Shown here: positions 49,120 to 56,860 of the stretch, piece after piece
Position numbering within the stretch: position 1 is the stretch's first letter
Layout: every line of letters starts with the position of its first letter
Assembly: GCA_031271465.1 (NCBI GenBank)
Contig: JAISVR010000019.1
Coordinates: 1 to 61,298, forward strand
DNA: 61,298 nt
Source of the DNA: Prevotellaceae bacterium
GTDB lineage: Bacteria > Bacteroidota > Bacteroidia > Bacteroidales > Paludibacteraceae
Reading direction: 5' to 3'
Notes under the pieces: model-generated
What the model was told of the DNA's origin: nothing
Database searches by the model: none
What the model saw: the letters and a program-made list of their open reading frames with translations, nothing else
Program-made: the position numbers and the translations under genes

Positions 49120-50990
49120 AAAAATTGTTTTTAATAGCTGCTTTATGCTGCGCAGGTATTATTGGCTATGCGCAACAGCAACTTGCTTTCCCCGAAGCTG
49201 AAGGTTTTGGCAAATATGCTGTCGGCGGGCGTGGCGGAAAAGTAATAAAAGTTACCACATTGGAAGATTATATGCCTGCAGAAAATACAGCTAAAAATCC
49301 TGCATTGGCAGAAACACCTATCGAAGGCTCTCTGCGCTGGGCATTAGAACAACACAAATACACCCAAAATGTTTATAGAGACGAAACTCGCCCAAGCGTA
49401 GAAGTTACAGTTTTCGAACCGCTTACCATTTTATTTGATGTTTGCGGAACAATTTGGCTCAAAGATGACTTGAAAATTAAACGAGATAGCCTCACTATTG
49501 CCGGACAAAGCGCACCCTGTGGAGGCATTTGCATTGCAGGTCGTTCCGTACTGTTCAATGGTGCAACAGGCGGCGAAAGTTGGTATTACGGACCACGCCG
49601 TAAAGAGTTGATTGTACGCCATATCCGTTTCCGTCCGGGGATTCCGAAGGATGCAAACGGCGTACCTACGACTTCTTTTGTAACCTATGCCGTTGATATG
49701 GAAAACTACGAAAATGTGATTTTCGACCATTGCTCCATGTCGTGGGCAAACGAAGAATGTTTGGCTACTTATGATACCAAAAATGTAACCTTTCAATATA
49801 ATATCGTCAGCGAAGGTTTGTACAATGCTTACCACTCGAAAGGTACTCGCTCTTACGGCGGCGTGTGGGGCGGACAATTTGCCACCTATCATCACAATTT
49901 GATTGCACATAACGCAAGTCGAACGGCGCGTTTCAACGGTGCGCGGGCACACGATACGATTGCCGTTGTAGAATATCGTAACAATGTGATTTACAACTGG
50001 GCTACAAGTAGCGATGCTGCTTGTGGCGGCGAAGCAACCATCAATCATCCGGCAACTCGCGCCGAACTTAACATTTTCAATAATTACTACAAAAGAGGAC
50101 CGGCTATCACCGGCAATAATAATGTAGGTGCCAGCAATAAAGCACACCGAATAGTACAACTTTATGGAAATGAAAATGGTACTGCAGGCGATAGGGGAAA
50201 ATTAGGGAATGCGTATGTTATCGGGAATTTCGTTGCTACATTCCCTACCGTTACGGCAAATAACTGGAATTATGGAGTACAGTTTAAAGATGGCGCTCCA
50301 GCCGGTTTCCCTACCGACACTGCCTCAAGATTTACCGGAGTTAGATTAAATACCTATTCGCCCGAAGTAATTCCATTTTTACCCAACAACACGGAAACAG
50401 CCGAACAAGCATTTGACCAAGTGGTAGCAAATTGCGGCGCAACTCTGCCCAAACGCGATGCTATTGACGCCCGTGTTTTAAACGAAACGAGAAACGGAAC
50501 AGCAACAGGTAGCGGCTCTTTTGGTACAAGTAAAGGTATTATCGACGACCCTGAAACCGTTGGCGGATGGGCTGATTTAACTTGTAGCGATACGCCAAAA
50601 CTCGATTCCGACAACGACGGTATGCCCGACGAATGGGAACTTGCCAACAGTTTGAACGAAAACAATCCCGACGACCGCAACAATATTGCTCCGAGCGGCT
50701 ATACAATGTTGGAAGAATATTTGAATACTCTCATACCACCCGTTACACGCGTTAAAGAAGCACGCGAAATCGAAGGGTTGCGCGTATATCCAAATCCGGT
50801 AGAAAATGAATTGTTTGTTGAAACTGCCGAGCCGTTGCAAACAATTGCAGTCTACGCCCTTTCGGGACAATTGGTAGAAAAAACCTCAAATACCAACATA
50901 TCGACAACAACCTATTTGCCGGGCATTTACAGCGTGGAAATTACCGCTCAAAGCGGCAACAAATCTGTTGTAAAGATTATGAAAAAATAA
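49116..50990 (+). CDS. Secreted pectate lyase-like protein with T9SS sorting domain
   Basis: A 624-residue secreted protein. A signal peptide (about 1-20) is followed by a polysaccharide lyase family 1-type parallel beta-helix (about 22-430), with AFPEAEGFGKYAVGGRGGKV at the start, RHIRFRPGIPKDANGVPTTS (about 170) and FDHCSMSWANEECLATYDTK (about 200). Then a calcium-binding-like DSDNDGMPDEWELANSLNENNP (about 498) and a C-terminal T9SS type A sorting domain (about 555-624, LRVYPNPVENELFVETAEPL). Pectin-like glycans would be cut outside the cell. The DUF4349 gene overlaps its start and a small lipoprotein gene follows by 10 bases. Confidence 0.9.
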   Translation: MKKLFLIAALCCAGIIGYAQQQLAFPEAEGFGKYAVGGRGGKVIKVTTLEDYMPAENTAKNPALAETPIEGSLRWALEQHKYTQNVYRDETRPSVEVTVFEPLTILFDVCGTIWLKDDLKIKRDSLTIAGQSAPCGGICIAGRSVLFNGATGGESWYYGPRRKELIVRHIRFRPGIPKDANGVPTTSFVTYAVDMENYENVIFDHCSMSWANEECLATYDTKNVTFQYNIVSEGLYNAYHSKGTRSYGGVWGGQFATYHHNLIAHNASRTARFNGARAHDTIAVVEYRNNVIYNWATSSDAACGGEATINHPATRAELNIFNNYYKRGPAITGNNNVGASNKAHRIVQLYGNENGTAGDRGKLGNAYVIGNFVATFPTVTANNWNYGVQFKDGAPAGFPTDTASRFTGVRLNTYSPEVIPFLPNNTETAEQAFDQVVANCGATLPKRDAIDARVLNETRNGTATGSGSFGTSKGIIDDPETVGGWADLTCSDTPKLDSDNDGMPDEWELANSLNENNPDDRNNIAPSGYTMLEEYLNTLIPPVTRVKEAREIEGLRVYPNPVENELFVETAEPLQTIAVYALSGQLVEKTSNTNISTTTYLPGIYSVEITAQSGNKSVVKIMKK

Positions 50991-51000
50991 ACCTTATCCG

Positions 51001-51606
51001 ATGAAGAAATTTTGTTTATTCTCCGTTCTCAGTATTTTTCTTCTTTCGTGCAACAGCGAGTTGAAGGAAGATGCCGTTTTCGACCCTAAAAATCCCGAAA
51101 CGCCTGCTATAGCAAAAAGAGCAGACACACTTATGGCGGAAGTTGTATCGGTTTTCCTGTTTCGAAACTACGGCGTGGAATTGTATGTGCAAACCAAAAA
51201 CAACAACAACCTGTTGCGGGTAGATAATTTCGATAACCTGCCCGAAAATCTCGTGGCAAGCTACAACATTATTCGCAACTCGAAGGACGAAGTTATTTAC
51301 ACCGCCGAGTTTCCCTATTCTGCATCGGGTGAATGGGAAAATATCTACGAACATATTTTCAACGATGATGGCAATTTACTGCTGTTTATGCGCAAAAGTA
51401 CCTTTCAAAACGGTCGGCAAAGCGTGAGCGAAAAATCGGAATACTACTACAACGCTGCTCACAAACTGCTTAAGAAAACCTACGAGATAAAAGACGATAA
51501 AGACCAAGAAATTACCGATTATTCGGAAATATCATTTCTTTATCGCTTTCCCTACGAGCAATACAAAACTCGTTCGGAATGGCTGAAAGCACACAAAATA
51601 GATTAG
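51001..51606 (+). CDS. Lipoprotein of unknown function
   Basis: A 201-residue lipoprotein (lipobox LLSC, Cys at about residue 17) with no family I recognise. The mature part is predicted as mostly beta: a pattern of alternating polar and hydrophobic residues runs through ELYVQTKNNNNLLRVDNFDN and DGNLLLFMRKSTFQNGRQSV, and a final SWLKAHKID-like SEWLKAHKID end. It is 10 bases after the pectate lyase gene and shares 4 bases with the convergent gene at 51603. A role near the T9SS cargo gene is only suggested by position. Confidence 0.55.
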   Translation: MKKFCLFSVLSIFLLSCNSELKEDAVFDPKNPETPAIAKRADTLMAEVVSVFLFRNYGVELYVQTKNNNNLLRVDNFDNLPENLVASYNIIRNSKDEVIYTAEFPYSASGEWENIYEHIFNDDGNLLLFMRKSTFQNGRQSVSEKSEYYYNAAHKLLKKTYEIKDDKDQEITDYSEISFLYRFPYEQYKTRSEWLKAHKID

Positions 51607-51953
51607 CAAAGAATAATCAGTCGGCTGTGTGGAAGGATTTGTTTTCCGGATAAATCCAAATCTTCAATCAAACAAAGATTTGCTTTTTCTCCGACTTTCA
51701 ATCCTCTTTTATCCGCAAAAAATGTATTTAACAGGCTGAAAATCTCTTGATTTTCAGCCTTTAAAATTTCATCGGCTTCAGGAAATCGGGGAAAAATAAC
51801 TCCGTTGTAAAACACGGTAGTATGAGTTTCTTCGGGGAAATCGGCAAGGGAAAACAAGCGGCAAATCCTGCCGTCGCTGTCCACTTCTACCACACCTTGC
51901 GAGATAATTTGTTGCGGAGAGCAGTACACAAAATGAGCGGCATAGCGAATCAT
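51603..51953 (-). CDS. Small conserved protein of unknown function (perhaps amidohydrolase-fold end piece)
   Basis: A protein of about 116 residues, from the ATG at 51953 (MIRYAAHFVYCSPQQIISQG). It overlaps the stop of the DUF4296 gene as ATGA, so the two are translationally coupled. The pattern VEVDSDGRICRLFSLADFPE and VGEKANLCLIEDLDLSGKQI recalls the composite beta-domain that frames dihydroorotase/amidohydrolase enzymes, but there is no metal site, so catalysis is unlikely. A perfect 12-base hairpin is in the coding region (51733-51760). It is the last gene of the traR-lspA-DUF4296 cluster. Confidence 0.6.
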   Translation of the reverse strand: MIRYAAHFVYCSPQQIISQGVVEVDSDGRICRLFSLADFPEETHTTVFYNGVIFPRFPEADEILKAENQEIFSLLNTFFADKRGLKVGEKANLCLIEDLDLSGKQILPHSRLIILC

Positions 51954-52321
51954 TTTTTCTGTTGTTTGGTCGTATCGGCAGCAGCGCGTCGAGCTTCGAG
52001 GCTGTCGAGCACTTGCTTGTGCAGAGCTTCGTACATTGGCAATCGCTCTACAAACCACACAAGCGAACTGTCGTATTGCGCCTGCGTAATACCGTGCGCG
52101 GCGAGAATTTGGCTGTAATACAGGTTTTTCAGCGTATCGCCCGCAGGGATATTTTTTACCTGTGCACTGCCTTCAAACAAATAAAGGTCTATCATCACCG
52201 AACGCATTTGAGCTGCCGAAAGCAAGCCGGCGGGCGGTGTTTCGCTATCTTTGCACGAAAACACACATATTGCCAACACGCAGGAAATCAATATAACACG
52301 AATTTTATTCAGAAGTTTCAT
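51950..52321 (-). CDS. DUF4296 lipoprotein
   Basis: A 123-residue lipoprotein (lipobox VFSC, Cys at about residue 23) with a DUF4296 domain (about 30-115), recognised from the LLSAAQMRSVMIDLYLFEGS and YYSQILAAHGITQAQYDSSL stretches. The charged C-terminus ends TTKQQKK. Function is unknown; the gene follows lspA with ATGA overlap (52321-52318) in many Bacteroidales, where the lspA product would process its own neighbour. Confidence 0.88.
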   Translation of the reverse strand: MKLLNKIRVILISCVLAICVFSCKDSETPPAGLLSAAQMRSVMIDLYLFEGSAQVKNIPAGDTLKNLYYSQILAAHGITQAQYDSSLVWFVERLPMYEALHKQVLDSLEARRAAADTTKQQKK

Positions 52322-52938
52322 TCACCTTCTTTTTTTTTCGATTCCAGGCTCCGGTTCAGTTCCTTGCGGAAAAACAGCAGAATGGCAAACACTCCGCCCG
52401 TAACCGCCGAATCGGCAACATTGAACACCGGCGAAAAAAACACATCGCCACCCAGCAGCGGCAGCCATTCGGGAAAAGTGAACAACGGGAAGTAAAACAT
52501 ATCTACCACCTTACCGTAAAACAGCGGCGCGTAACCGCCCGCGGCAGGAAATAGCTCGGCAAGCTGTCCGTAGCTGTGCGAAAAAATCTTGCCGTAAAAA
52601 ACACTGTCAATCAGGTTGCCTATTGCTCCGGCAAAAATCAACGCGATGCAAAGCACAAAACCAAACCTGTAGTTTTCGCGTACTAACTTGACCAAAAACC
52701 AAGCCAATAAGCCCACGGCAACTACCCGGAAAATGCTCAAAAACAGTTTCCCGAACATTTCCATTCCAAAAGCCATGCCTTGATTTTCGATAAAAAGCAG
52801 ATAGAACCAACTCGTTATTTCAACCCGCTCGCCAAGTACAAAATGAGTTTTTACCCAAATTTTTGAAATCTGGTCGACAACAAGCACCGCCAATATAATA
52901 ATTGCCAGCCACTTGGTTTTATTCCTTGCCGACATCAT
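52318..52938 (-). CDS. lspA: Lipoprotein signal peptidase (signal peptidase II)
   Basis: Inner-membrane aspartyl protease that removes signal peptides of prolipoproteins. The 206 residues have four membrane segments; the two catalytic aspartates are in GAIGNLIDSVFYG (about 110) and FNVADSAVTGGVF (about 173). The start VVDQISKIWVKTHF (about 20-33) is typical. A longer C-terminal tail rich in Lys and Glu follows. The gene lies 2 bases after traR and overlaps DUF4296. The window has several lipoproteins that would be substrates. Confidence 0.96.
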   Translation of the reverse strand: MMSARNKTKWLAIIILAVLVVDQISKIWVKTHFVLGERVEITSWFYLLFIENQGMAFGMEMFGKLFLSIFRVVAVGLLAWFLVKLVRENYRFGFVLCIALIFAGAIGNLIDSVFYGKIFSHSYGQLAELFPAAGGYAPLFYGKVVDMFYFPLFTFPEWLPLLGGDVFFSPVFNVADSAVTGGVFAILLFFRKELNRSLESKKKEGE

Positions 52939-52940
52939 CG

Positions 52941-53312
52941 TTATTTTTCCTTGGCTTCGATGCTGAGGGTAGCATGAGGTACCGCCCGTAGTCGTTCGGC
53001 AGGAATCAGTTTACCCGTTACACGACAAATGCCGTAGGTTCTATTCTCGATGCGCACCAATGCCGCCTGCAAATGCTGGATAAATTTCATTTGCCGTTGC
53101 GCCAGTTGTCCGGCTTCTTCTTTGCTCAAGGTGGCAGCACCTTCTTCGAGCACTTTGAAAGTAGGCGAAGTGTCTGCCGTATCGTTACCGTCCATATTGG
53201 TCAGTGTGGCTTTGAGCAATTCGTAGTCTTCCTGTGCTTTTTCAAGTTTCTCGAGAATAATGGCTTTAAATTCTTCCAGTTCTGCGTCCGAATATTTCGT
53301 TTTTTCCGACAT
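52941..53312 (-). CDS. TraR/DksA-family protein without complete zinc finger
   Basis: A 123-residue member of the TraR/DksA group that binds RNA polymerase through its secondary channel. The N-terminal part is coiled coil (about 10-70, LEEFKAIILEKLEKAQEDYE) with a DGNDTADTS stretch at the tip (about 43). The C-terminal part, RTYGICRVTGKLIPAERLRA (about 92-111), corresponds to the zinc finger but only one cysteine is present, as is usual in Bacteroidetes. It begins the traR-lspA-DUF4296 cluster under a good promoter. Confidence 0.9.
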   Translation of the reverse strand: MSEKTKYSDAELEEFKAIILEKLEKAQEDYELLKATLTNMDGNDTADTSPTFKVLEEGAATLSKEEAGQLAQRQMKFIQHLQAALVRIENRTYGICRVTGKLIPAERLRAVPHATLSIEAKEK

Positions 53313-53341
53313 AATAGTATATTTTTAAGTTTTTATGGCGG

Positions 53342-53372
53342 CAAAGATATATCTTTTTGTTTGAAAACTCAA
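53342..53372 (-). promoter_or_regulatory. Promoter of traR-lspA cluster
   Basis: TTG at 53372-53370 and TATCTTTG at 53349-53342 on the minus strand are 20 bases apart, a textbook Bacteroidetes promoter 29 bases before the ATG at 53312. Confidence 0.6.
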
Positions 53373-53417
53373 CATGTTATTAAAAACTCTTAATTCTATT
53401 TTTCAAGTGTTTTTTTA

Positions 53418-53425
53418 TATTTTTG
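53418..53425 (+). promoter_or_regulatory. -7 box of the sugar kinase gene
   Basis: TATTTTTG followed by CGC, 30 bases before the ATG at 53456. Confidence 0.45.
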
Positions 53426-53455
53426 CGCTCTTAATATAAAAATAGTACAGCAACA

Positions 53456-54298
53456 ATGATACAACTCATAGCCGACAGCGGTTCAACCAAAACGCAATGG
53501 TGCCTCTTGCAAGGTACAGAGGTAGTGAAAGAAATTTTTACCGAAGGGATAAATCCGTTTTATCAAGACGAGGCGCAAATTCGCCGTGAGATAGCCGAAA
53601 TTGTAGTACCGCAATTCAGCGAGGTGCACGAAATAGCTGCCGTGCATTTCTACGGTGCGGGTTGCGCTTTTCCCGACAAAAAACGCATGGTGAGCAATGC
53701 TATTCATTCGTCGTTTGCGGCTGCGGAGATAGAAGTAAACAACGACCTGCTGGCAGCTTGCCGGGCACTGTTTGGTACAGAGGCGGGCATTGCCTGTATT
53801 TTGGGTACGGGTTCCAACTCCTGTCTTTACAACGGACACGATATTGAGGAAAATGTGTCGCCACTCGGGTTTATTCTCGGCGACGAAGGCAGCGGGGCAG
53901 CTATCGGCAAGCGGTTCATAGCCGATTTGCTTAAAAATCAATATCCCGAAGAGCTTTCTGCAAAATTCTTCGAACAACACCATATCACGCCCGCCGACAT
54001 TATGGAAGCCGTGTATCGAAAGCCTTTCCCAAACCGGTTTTTAGCTCAGTTTACCTATTTTATGCACAGTCATCAGGAAGAAATTCATATTCGCGAAATG
54101 GTGTATCACAGTTTTGTAGATTTCTTCACACGCAACATTCACCAATACGATTATCAACGCTACACGGTAGCTTGCATGGGTTCGGTAGCATTTTATTTTG
54201 AAAAAATATTGCGTGAAGCCGGCATTATGAGCCGCATCAAAATAGGCAAGGTAATAAAAGGTCCGATGAATGGACTGATTGATTATCACACGAAATAA
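53456..54298 (+). CDS. BadF/BadG-type ATPase, N-acetylglucosamine kinase-like
   Basis: A 280-residue ASKHA-fold kinase. The phosphate-1 loop IADSGSTKTQWCLLQG (about 3-18), the phosphate-2 loop CILGTGSNSCLYNG (about 116) and PLGFILGDEGSGAAIGKRFI (about 138) are as in N-acetylglucosamine kinases of eukaryotic NAGK type and Bacteroidetes relatives; the adenosine motif AVACMGSVAFYFEKIL (about 238) follows. The likely role is phosphorylating an amino sugar from cell-wall recycling or glycan use, but this is inferred. It has its own promoter and a terminator at 54300-54335. Confidence 0.82.
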   Translation: MIQLIADSGSTKTQWCLLQGTEVVKEIFTEGINPFYQDEAQIRREIAEIVVPQFSEVHEIAAVHFYGAGCAFPDKKRMVSNAIHSSFAAAEIEVNNDLLAACRALFGTEAGIACILGTGSNSCLYNGHDIEENVSPLGFILGDEGSGAAIGKRFIADLLKNQYPEELSAKFFEQHHITPADIMEAVYRKPFPNRFLAQFTYFMHSHQEEIHIREMVYHSFVDFFTRNIHQYDYQRYTVACMGSVAFYFEKILREAGIMSRIKIGKVIKGPMNGLIDYHTK

Positions 54299-54299
54299 A

Positions 54300-54335
54300 A
54301 AAACAGCGCGGCTGTGTAATGCCAAACGCTGTTTT
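54300..54335 (+). terminator. Terminator of the sugar kinase gene
   Basis: AAAACAGCG (54300-54308) pairs with CGCTGTTTT (54327-54335) around 18 bases, starting two bases after the stop codon and ending in T residues; it may also serve the convergent lipoprotein gene. Confidence 0.75.
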
Positions 54336-54354
54336 CAATATATTTGAAAATATC

Positions 54355-54693
54355 TTAATCAAGATAAATTGTTTGATAGCAATCGTCAATGGGAATATCC
54401 AACCAGACATCTGCAGGTCCCTGATTATCGAAACGGTAGTTGAACGGCTGAATATCGGGCGAATGTGGATAAATATCAATAGCTCCCAAACGGATTATTA
54501 CACTTGAGTATGGTGCTAAAAAATAACGACAATAATCTCTATCAAGAGAATAATATATCGCATAAGGAGTATCGTTATATACTTCAATGTCTGCATCATA
54601 ACAGTATTGAGGCTCGTCGTCTACAACGAATGTACAGCCCGAAAGTGCAAGACTTATAGCTGCAAGAACCAAGTATTTATAAATTGTTTTCAT
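54355..54693 (-). CDS. Small lipoprotein of unknown function
   Basis: A 112-residue lipoprotein (lipobox LSGC, Cys at about residue 20). The mature part contains YCYDADIEVYNDTPYAIYYS and RYFLAPYSSVIIRLGAIDIY, a beta-rich pattern with several Tyr and Asp, and three further cysteines that could form disulfides in the periplasm. I recognise no family. It is a single gene, convergent with the sugar kinase gene and divergent from the ABC importer. Confidence 0.6.
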   Translation of the reverse strand: MKTIYKYLVLAAISLALSGCTFVVDDEPQYCYDADIEVYNDTPYAIYYSLDRDYCRYFLAPYSSVIIRLGAIDIYPHSPDIQPFNYRFDNQGPADVWLDIPIDDCYQTIYLD

Positions 54694-54780
54694 AGTAATA
54701 AGAATTTAGAATTGTTGCTTTGATACATATAAGCCAAAAAGGTTTAACGGGGTTGAAAAATTTACCAAAGAAAAAACATT

Positions 54781-54788
54781 TATCTTTG
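54781..54788 (+). promoter_or_regulatory. -7 box almost touching the ABC binding-protein start
   Basis: TATCTTTG followed by TCCGCCAA and then the ATG at 54797. Transcription would start within a few bases of the ATG, suggesting a leaderless message. A TTG lies 25 bases upstream, a bit too far for an ideal -33 element. Confidence 0.55.
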
Positions 54789-54796
54789 TCCGCCAA

Positions 54797-55612
54797 ATGA
54801 AAACGCTAAAATATTTATTGCTCGCACTGTTTGTTACCACTTGTCTGGCTGCGCAAGCACTGCCGCGGCGTATTGTATCGCTTGCTCCGGCGGTAACAAA
54901 GAGTGTTATTCTGCTTGGCGGAAGCGATTTGCTGGTAGGTTGCAGCAGTTTTTGCGAGCAGCCTGCCAAGCGGAAAATCCCTGTAGTAGCTTCGGTAGTA
55001 CAGGTTAATATGGAAGCAGTGCTGGCTCAAAAGCCCGATTTGGTTATTGTGTCGTCGCTCAACAGTCGCGAAACGGTAGCAATGTTTCGCAAGCTGGGTA
55101 TTCGGGTGGAAGAATTTGCCTACCCGAAATCGTTCGACCAGATTTGCAACGACCTTGTTCGGCTTGGCATGCTTATCGGCAAAAAGCCTGCTGCCGACCG
55201 TGAGGTTGCTTCCGCACGGAAACGGCTTGCCGCGGTTCGCGCCCGTATTCCCAAACAAAAATCGGAGCCCAAAGTGTTTATGCAAATCGGAGCCAACCCG
55301 TTGTTTACCGTAGTGCCAAACACTTTTATGGACGATTTTATCCGTTTTGCAGGCGGTGTGAATATCGCTTCCGATTTAAGCACAGGCAGCATCTCGCGCG
55401 AAACGGTGCTGGCACGCAATCCCGATGTAATTTTCATTGTGGCAATGGGTACGGCAAGTGCCGACGAACGCAGCAAATGGCTGAAATACAAAAACCTGCG
55501 CGCTACCGCAAGTAAGAAAATATTCCTGCTCGACGATGATAAGACATGCAGCCCAACGCCTGCGCTCTTTGTAGAAGTGTTGCAGGAAATGGTGGGAAGA
55601 ATGTGGCAATAA
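54797..55612 (+). CDS. Periplasmic binding protein of an iron/cobalamin-type ABC importer
   Basis: A 271-residue BtuF/FhuD-like (cluster A-II) solute-binding protein. It has a signal peptide (about 1-22, TCLAAQA), then PRRIVSLAPAVTKSVILLGG (about 24), KPDLVIVSSLNSRETVAMFRKLGIRVEEFAYP (about 77) and a long central helix, with ARNPDVIFIVAMGTA (about 210) in the second lobe. It is the first gene of an importer with the permease (55714) and ATPase (56861). Ligand could be cobalamin, heme or an iron chelate; no cobalamin riboswitch is apparent upstream. Confidence 0.88.
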   Translation: MKTLKYLLLALFVTTCLAAQALPRRIVSLAPAVTKSVILLGGSDLLVGCSSFCEQPAKRKIPVVASVVQVNMEAVLAQKPDLVIVSSLNSRETVAMFRKLGIRVEEFAYPKSFDQICNDLVRLGMLIGKKPAADREVASARKRLAAVRARIPKQKSEPKVFMQIGANPLFTVVPNTFMDDFIRFAGGVNIASDLSTGSISRETVLARNPDVIFIVAMGTASADERSKWLKYKNLRATASKKIFLLDDDKTCSPTPALFVEVLQEMVGRMWQ

Positions 55613-55622
55613 GCAAATAAAA

Positions 55623-55702
55623 CCCGTCATAGCGGGCTTAACCCGCAATCGTGCAAAACGAACAGTTTTATCGGCGATTGCGGATTAAAGCCGCAATGAC
55701 GA
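55623..55702. repeat. Full palindromic copy of the GCGGGCTT repeat family
   Basis: CGTCATAGCGGGCTTAACCC with GCAATCG on the left is complementary to CGATTGCGG with ATTAAAGCCGCAATGACG on the right, around a spacer with AACAGTTTTATCGG. It lies between the binding-protein and permease genes. Confidence 0.8.
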
Positions 55703-55713
55703 ACAGAGTTACA

Positions 55714-56721
55714 ATGAATAAAAAGACAACTTATTTTTTAGCCATTACAGGGCTTTTGCTCTTGCTAATCGCAGCGGTGCTGTTTTCGCTCTCGGTGGGC
55801 GAAATGCATATCGGGCTGGGCGATGCTCTGCGATTGCTTGCGGGTGGTGGCAACAGCGATTCGCTTGAATATATGCTTGTTACGCAGGTGCGCCTGCCTC
55901 GCATAATGCTGGGCATGGCGGTGGGCGGCGCGTTGAGTCTGGCGGGGGCAATGTTGCAGGGCGTATATCGCAATCCGCTGGTAGAACCGTTTACGCTGGG
56001 TATTTCGGGAGGAGCATCGCTCGGCGTAGCGGCGGTTATTGTGCTGGGCTGGCAGGCAAGCCTGGGTGGATTGTTACTCCCGCTGGCAGGCTTCGCGGGA
56101 GCGTTGGCGGTGCTTGCGCTGGTTTGGTTTTTCGGCACTCGAAAAAGACAGGTCAATATTCAACATATTTTGTTGGTAGGCGTAATGGTAAGTTTTATTT
56201 GTTCGTCGGGCATGATGTTTTTGATGTCGATAGCCTCGTCGGAAAGCTTGCACGGCATTGTGTTTTGGACAATGGGTTCGCTCGACGAACCGAACACCGC
56301 ACTGGTGTGGATAACTGTTGGTGCAACCATTGCCGTGCTTGCTCTAAGCCTCCTTTTTGTCAATCCGCTTAATGCGCTGCGGCTGGGCGAAGAGCGGGCA
56401 TTGCATTTGGGTGTTAACACTCAGCTTGCGGTGAAACTGCTGTTTGTGCTTGCGTCGGTACTCACGGGTTTGTGTGTTGCGGTGGCGGGCGTTATCGGCT
56501 TTGTGGGACTGATTGTGCCACATCTTGTTCGCCTGATGTTTGGCAACGATTACCGCATTTTGCTTGCGGGGTCGTTCCTGCTCGGAGCTTCGTTTTTGCT
56601 GCTTTCGGATGTTGCCGCCCGCAGCATTATTGCGCCCAACGAACTGCCGATAGGTGTTATCACGGGCTTAGTGGGCGGTGTAGTTTTTATTTTTCTGATG
56701 AGTAGAAAAATTGCCCGTTAA
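55714..56721 (+). CDS. FecCD/BtuC-type ABC importer permease
   Basis: A 335-residue inner-membrane permease with about ten hydrophobic segments. Hallmarks are TQVRLPRIMLGMAVGGALSLAGAMLQGVYRNPLVEPFTLG (about 55-95), and near the end GVIGFVGLIVPHLVRLMFGND (about 251-271), the coupling part that contacts the ATPase. I chose the ATG at 55714 (MNKKTTYF); an upstream in-frame ATG at 55651 would be inside the repeat. It is 101 bases after the binding-protein gene and 139 bases before the ATPase gene, each gap filled by a repeat. Confidence 0.94.
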   Translation: MNKKTTYFLAITGLLLLLIAAVLFSLSVGEMHIGLGDALRLLAGGGNSDSLEYMLVTQVRLPRIMLGMAVGGALSLAGAMLQGVYRNPLVEPFTLGISGGASLGVAAVIVLGWQASLGGLLLPLAGFAGALAVLALVWFFGTRKRQVNIQHILLVGVMVSFICSSGMMFLMSIASSESLHGIVFWTMGSLDEPNTALVWITVGATIAVLALSLLFVNPLNALRLGEERALHLGVNTQLAVKLLFVLASVLTGLCVAVAGVIGFVGLIVPHLVRLMFGNDYRILLAGSFLLGASFLLLSDVAARSIIAPNELPIGVITGLVGGVVFIFLMSRKIAR

Positions 56722-56730
56722 CAATTAATA

Positions 56731-56857
56731 AAGGGTATTATCCCTTTCAGGCTTGTTCGTCATTGCGAGAAACGAAGCAATTTCAGAAAGCACACCGTAT
56801 TATTAGATTGCTTCGTCGTTCCTCCTCGTAACCAACGGTCATGACCGAAAGGAAGTA
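56731..56857. repeat. CATTGCGAGGAACGAAGC-family repeat with a small insert
   Basis: GTTCGTCATTGCGAGAAACG and AAGCAAT (56754-56780) pair with ATTGCTTCGTCGTTCCTCCT (56807-56826), with 26 bases between. After CTCGTAA the expected TGACGAA is delayed by about 25 bases that hold the palindrome CGGTCATGACCG and are flanked by GTAA on both sides. AAAGGG/CCCTTT lies just before (56731-56747). Confidence 0.75.
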
Positions 56858-56860
56858 ATA

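Noticed and set aside
52941-53312. Loss of the zinc finger in the TraR/DksA protein as a mutation
   Set aside because: A single remaining cysteine in the GICRVTGKLIP stretch is, to my knowledge, usual for this protein in Bacteroidetes, so it is not a peculiarity of this genome.
54700-54796. Cobalamin or other riboswitch before the ABC importer
   Set aside because: The promoter box is directly before the ATG, leaving no room for a leader, and no conserved cobalamin-box-like sequence was seen.
55651-55713. Upstream start extending the FecCD-type permease
   Set aside because: The added residues come from the palindromic repeat at 55623-55702 and precede the normal membrane start; the ATG at 55714 fits the family.
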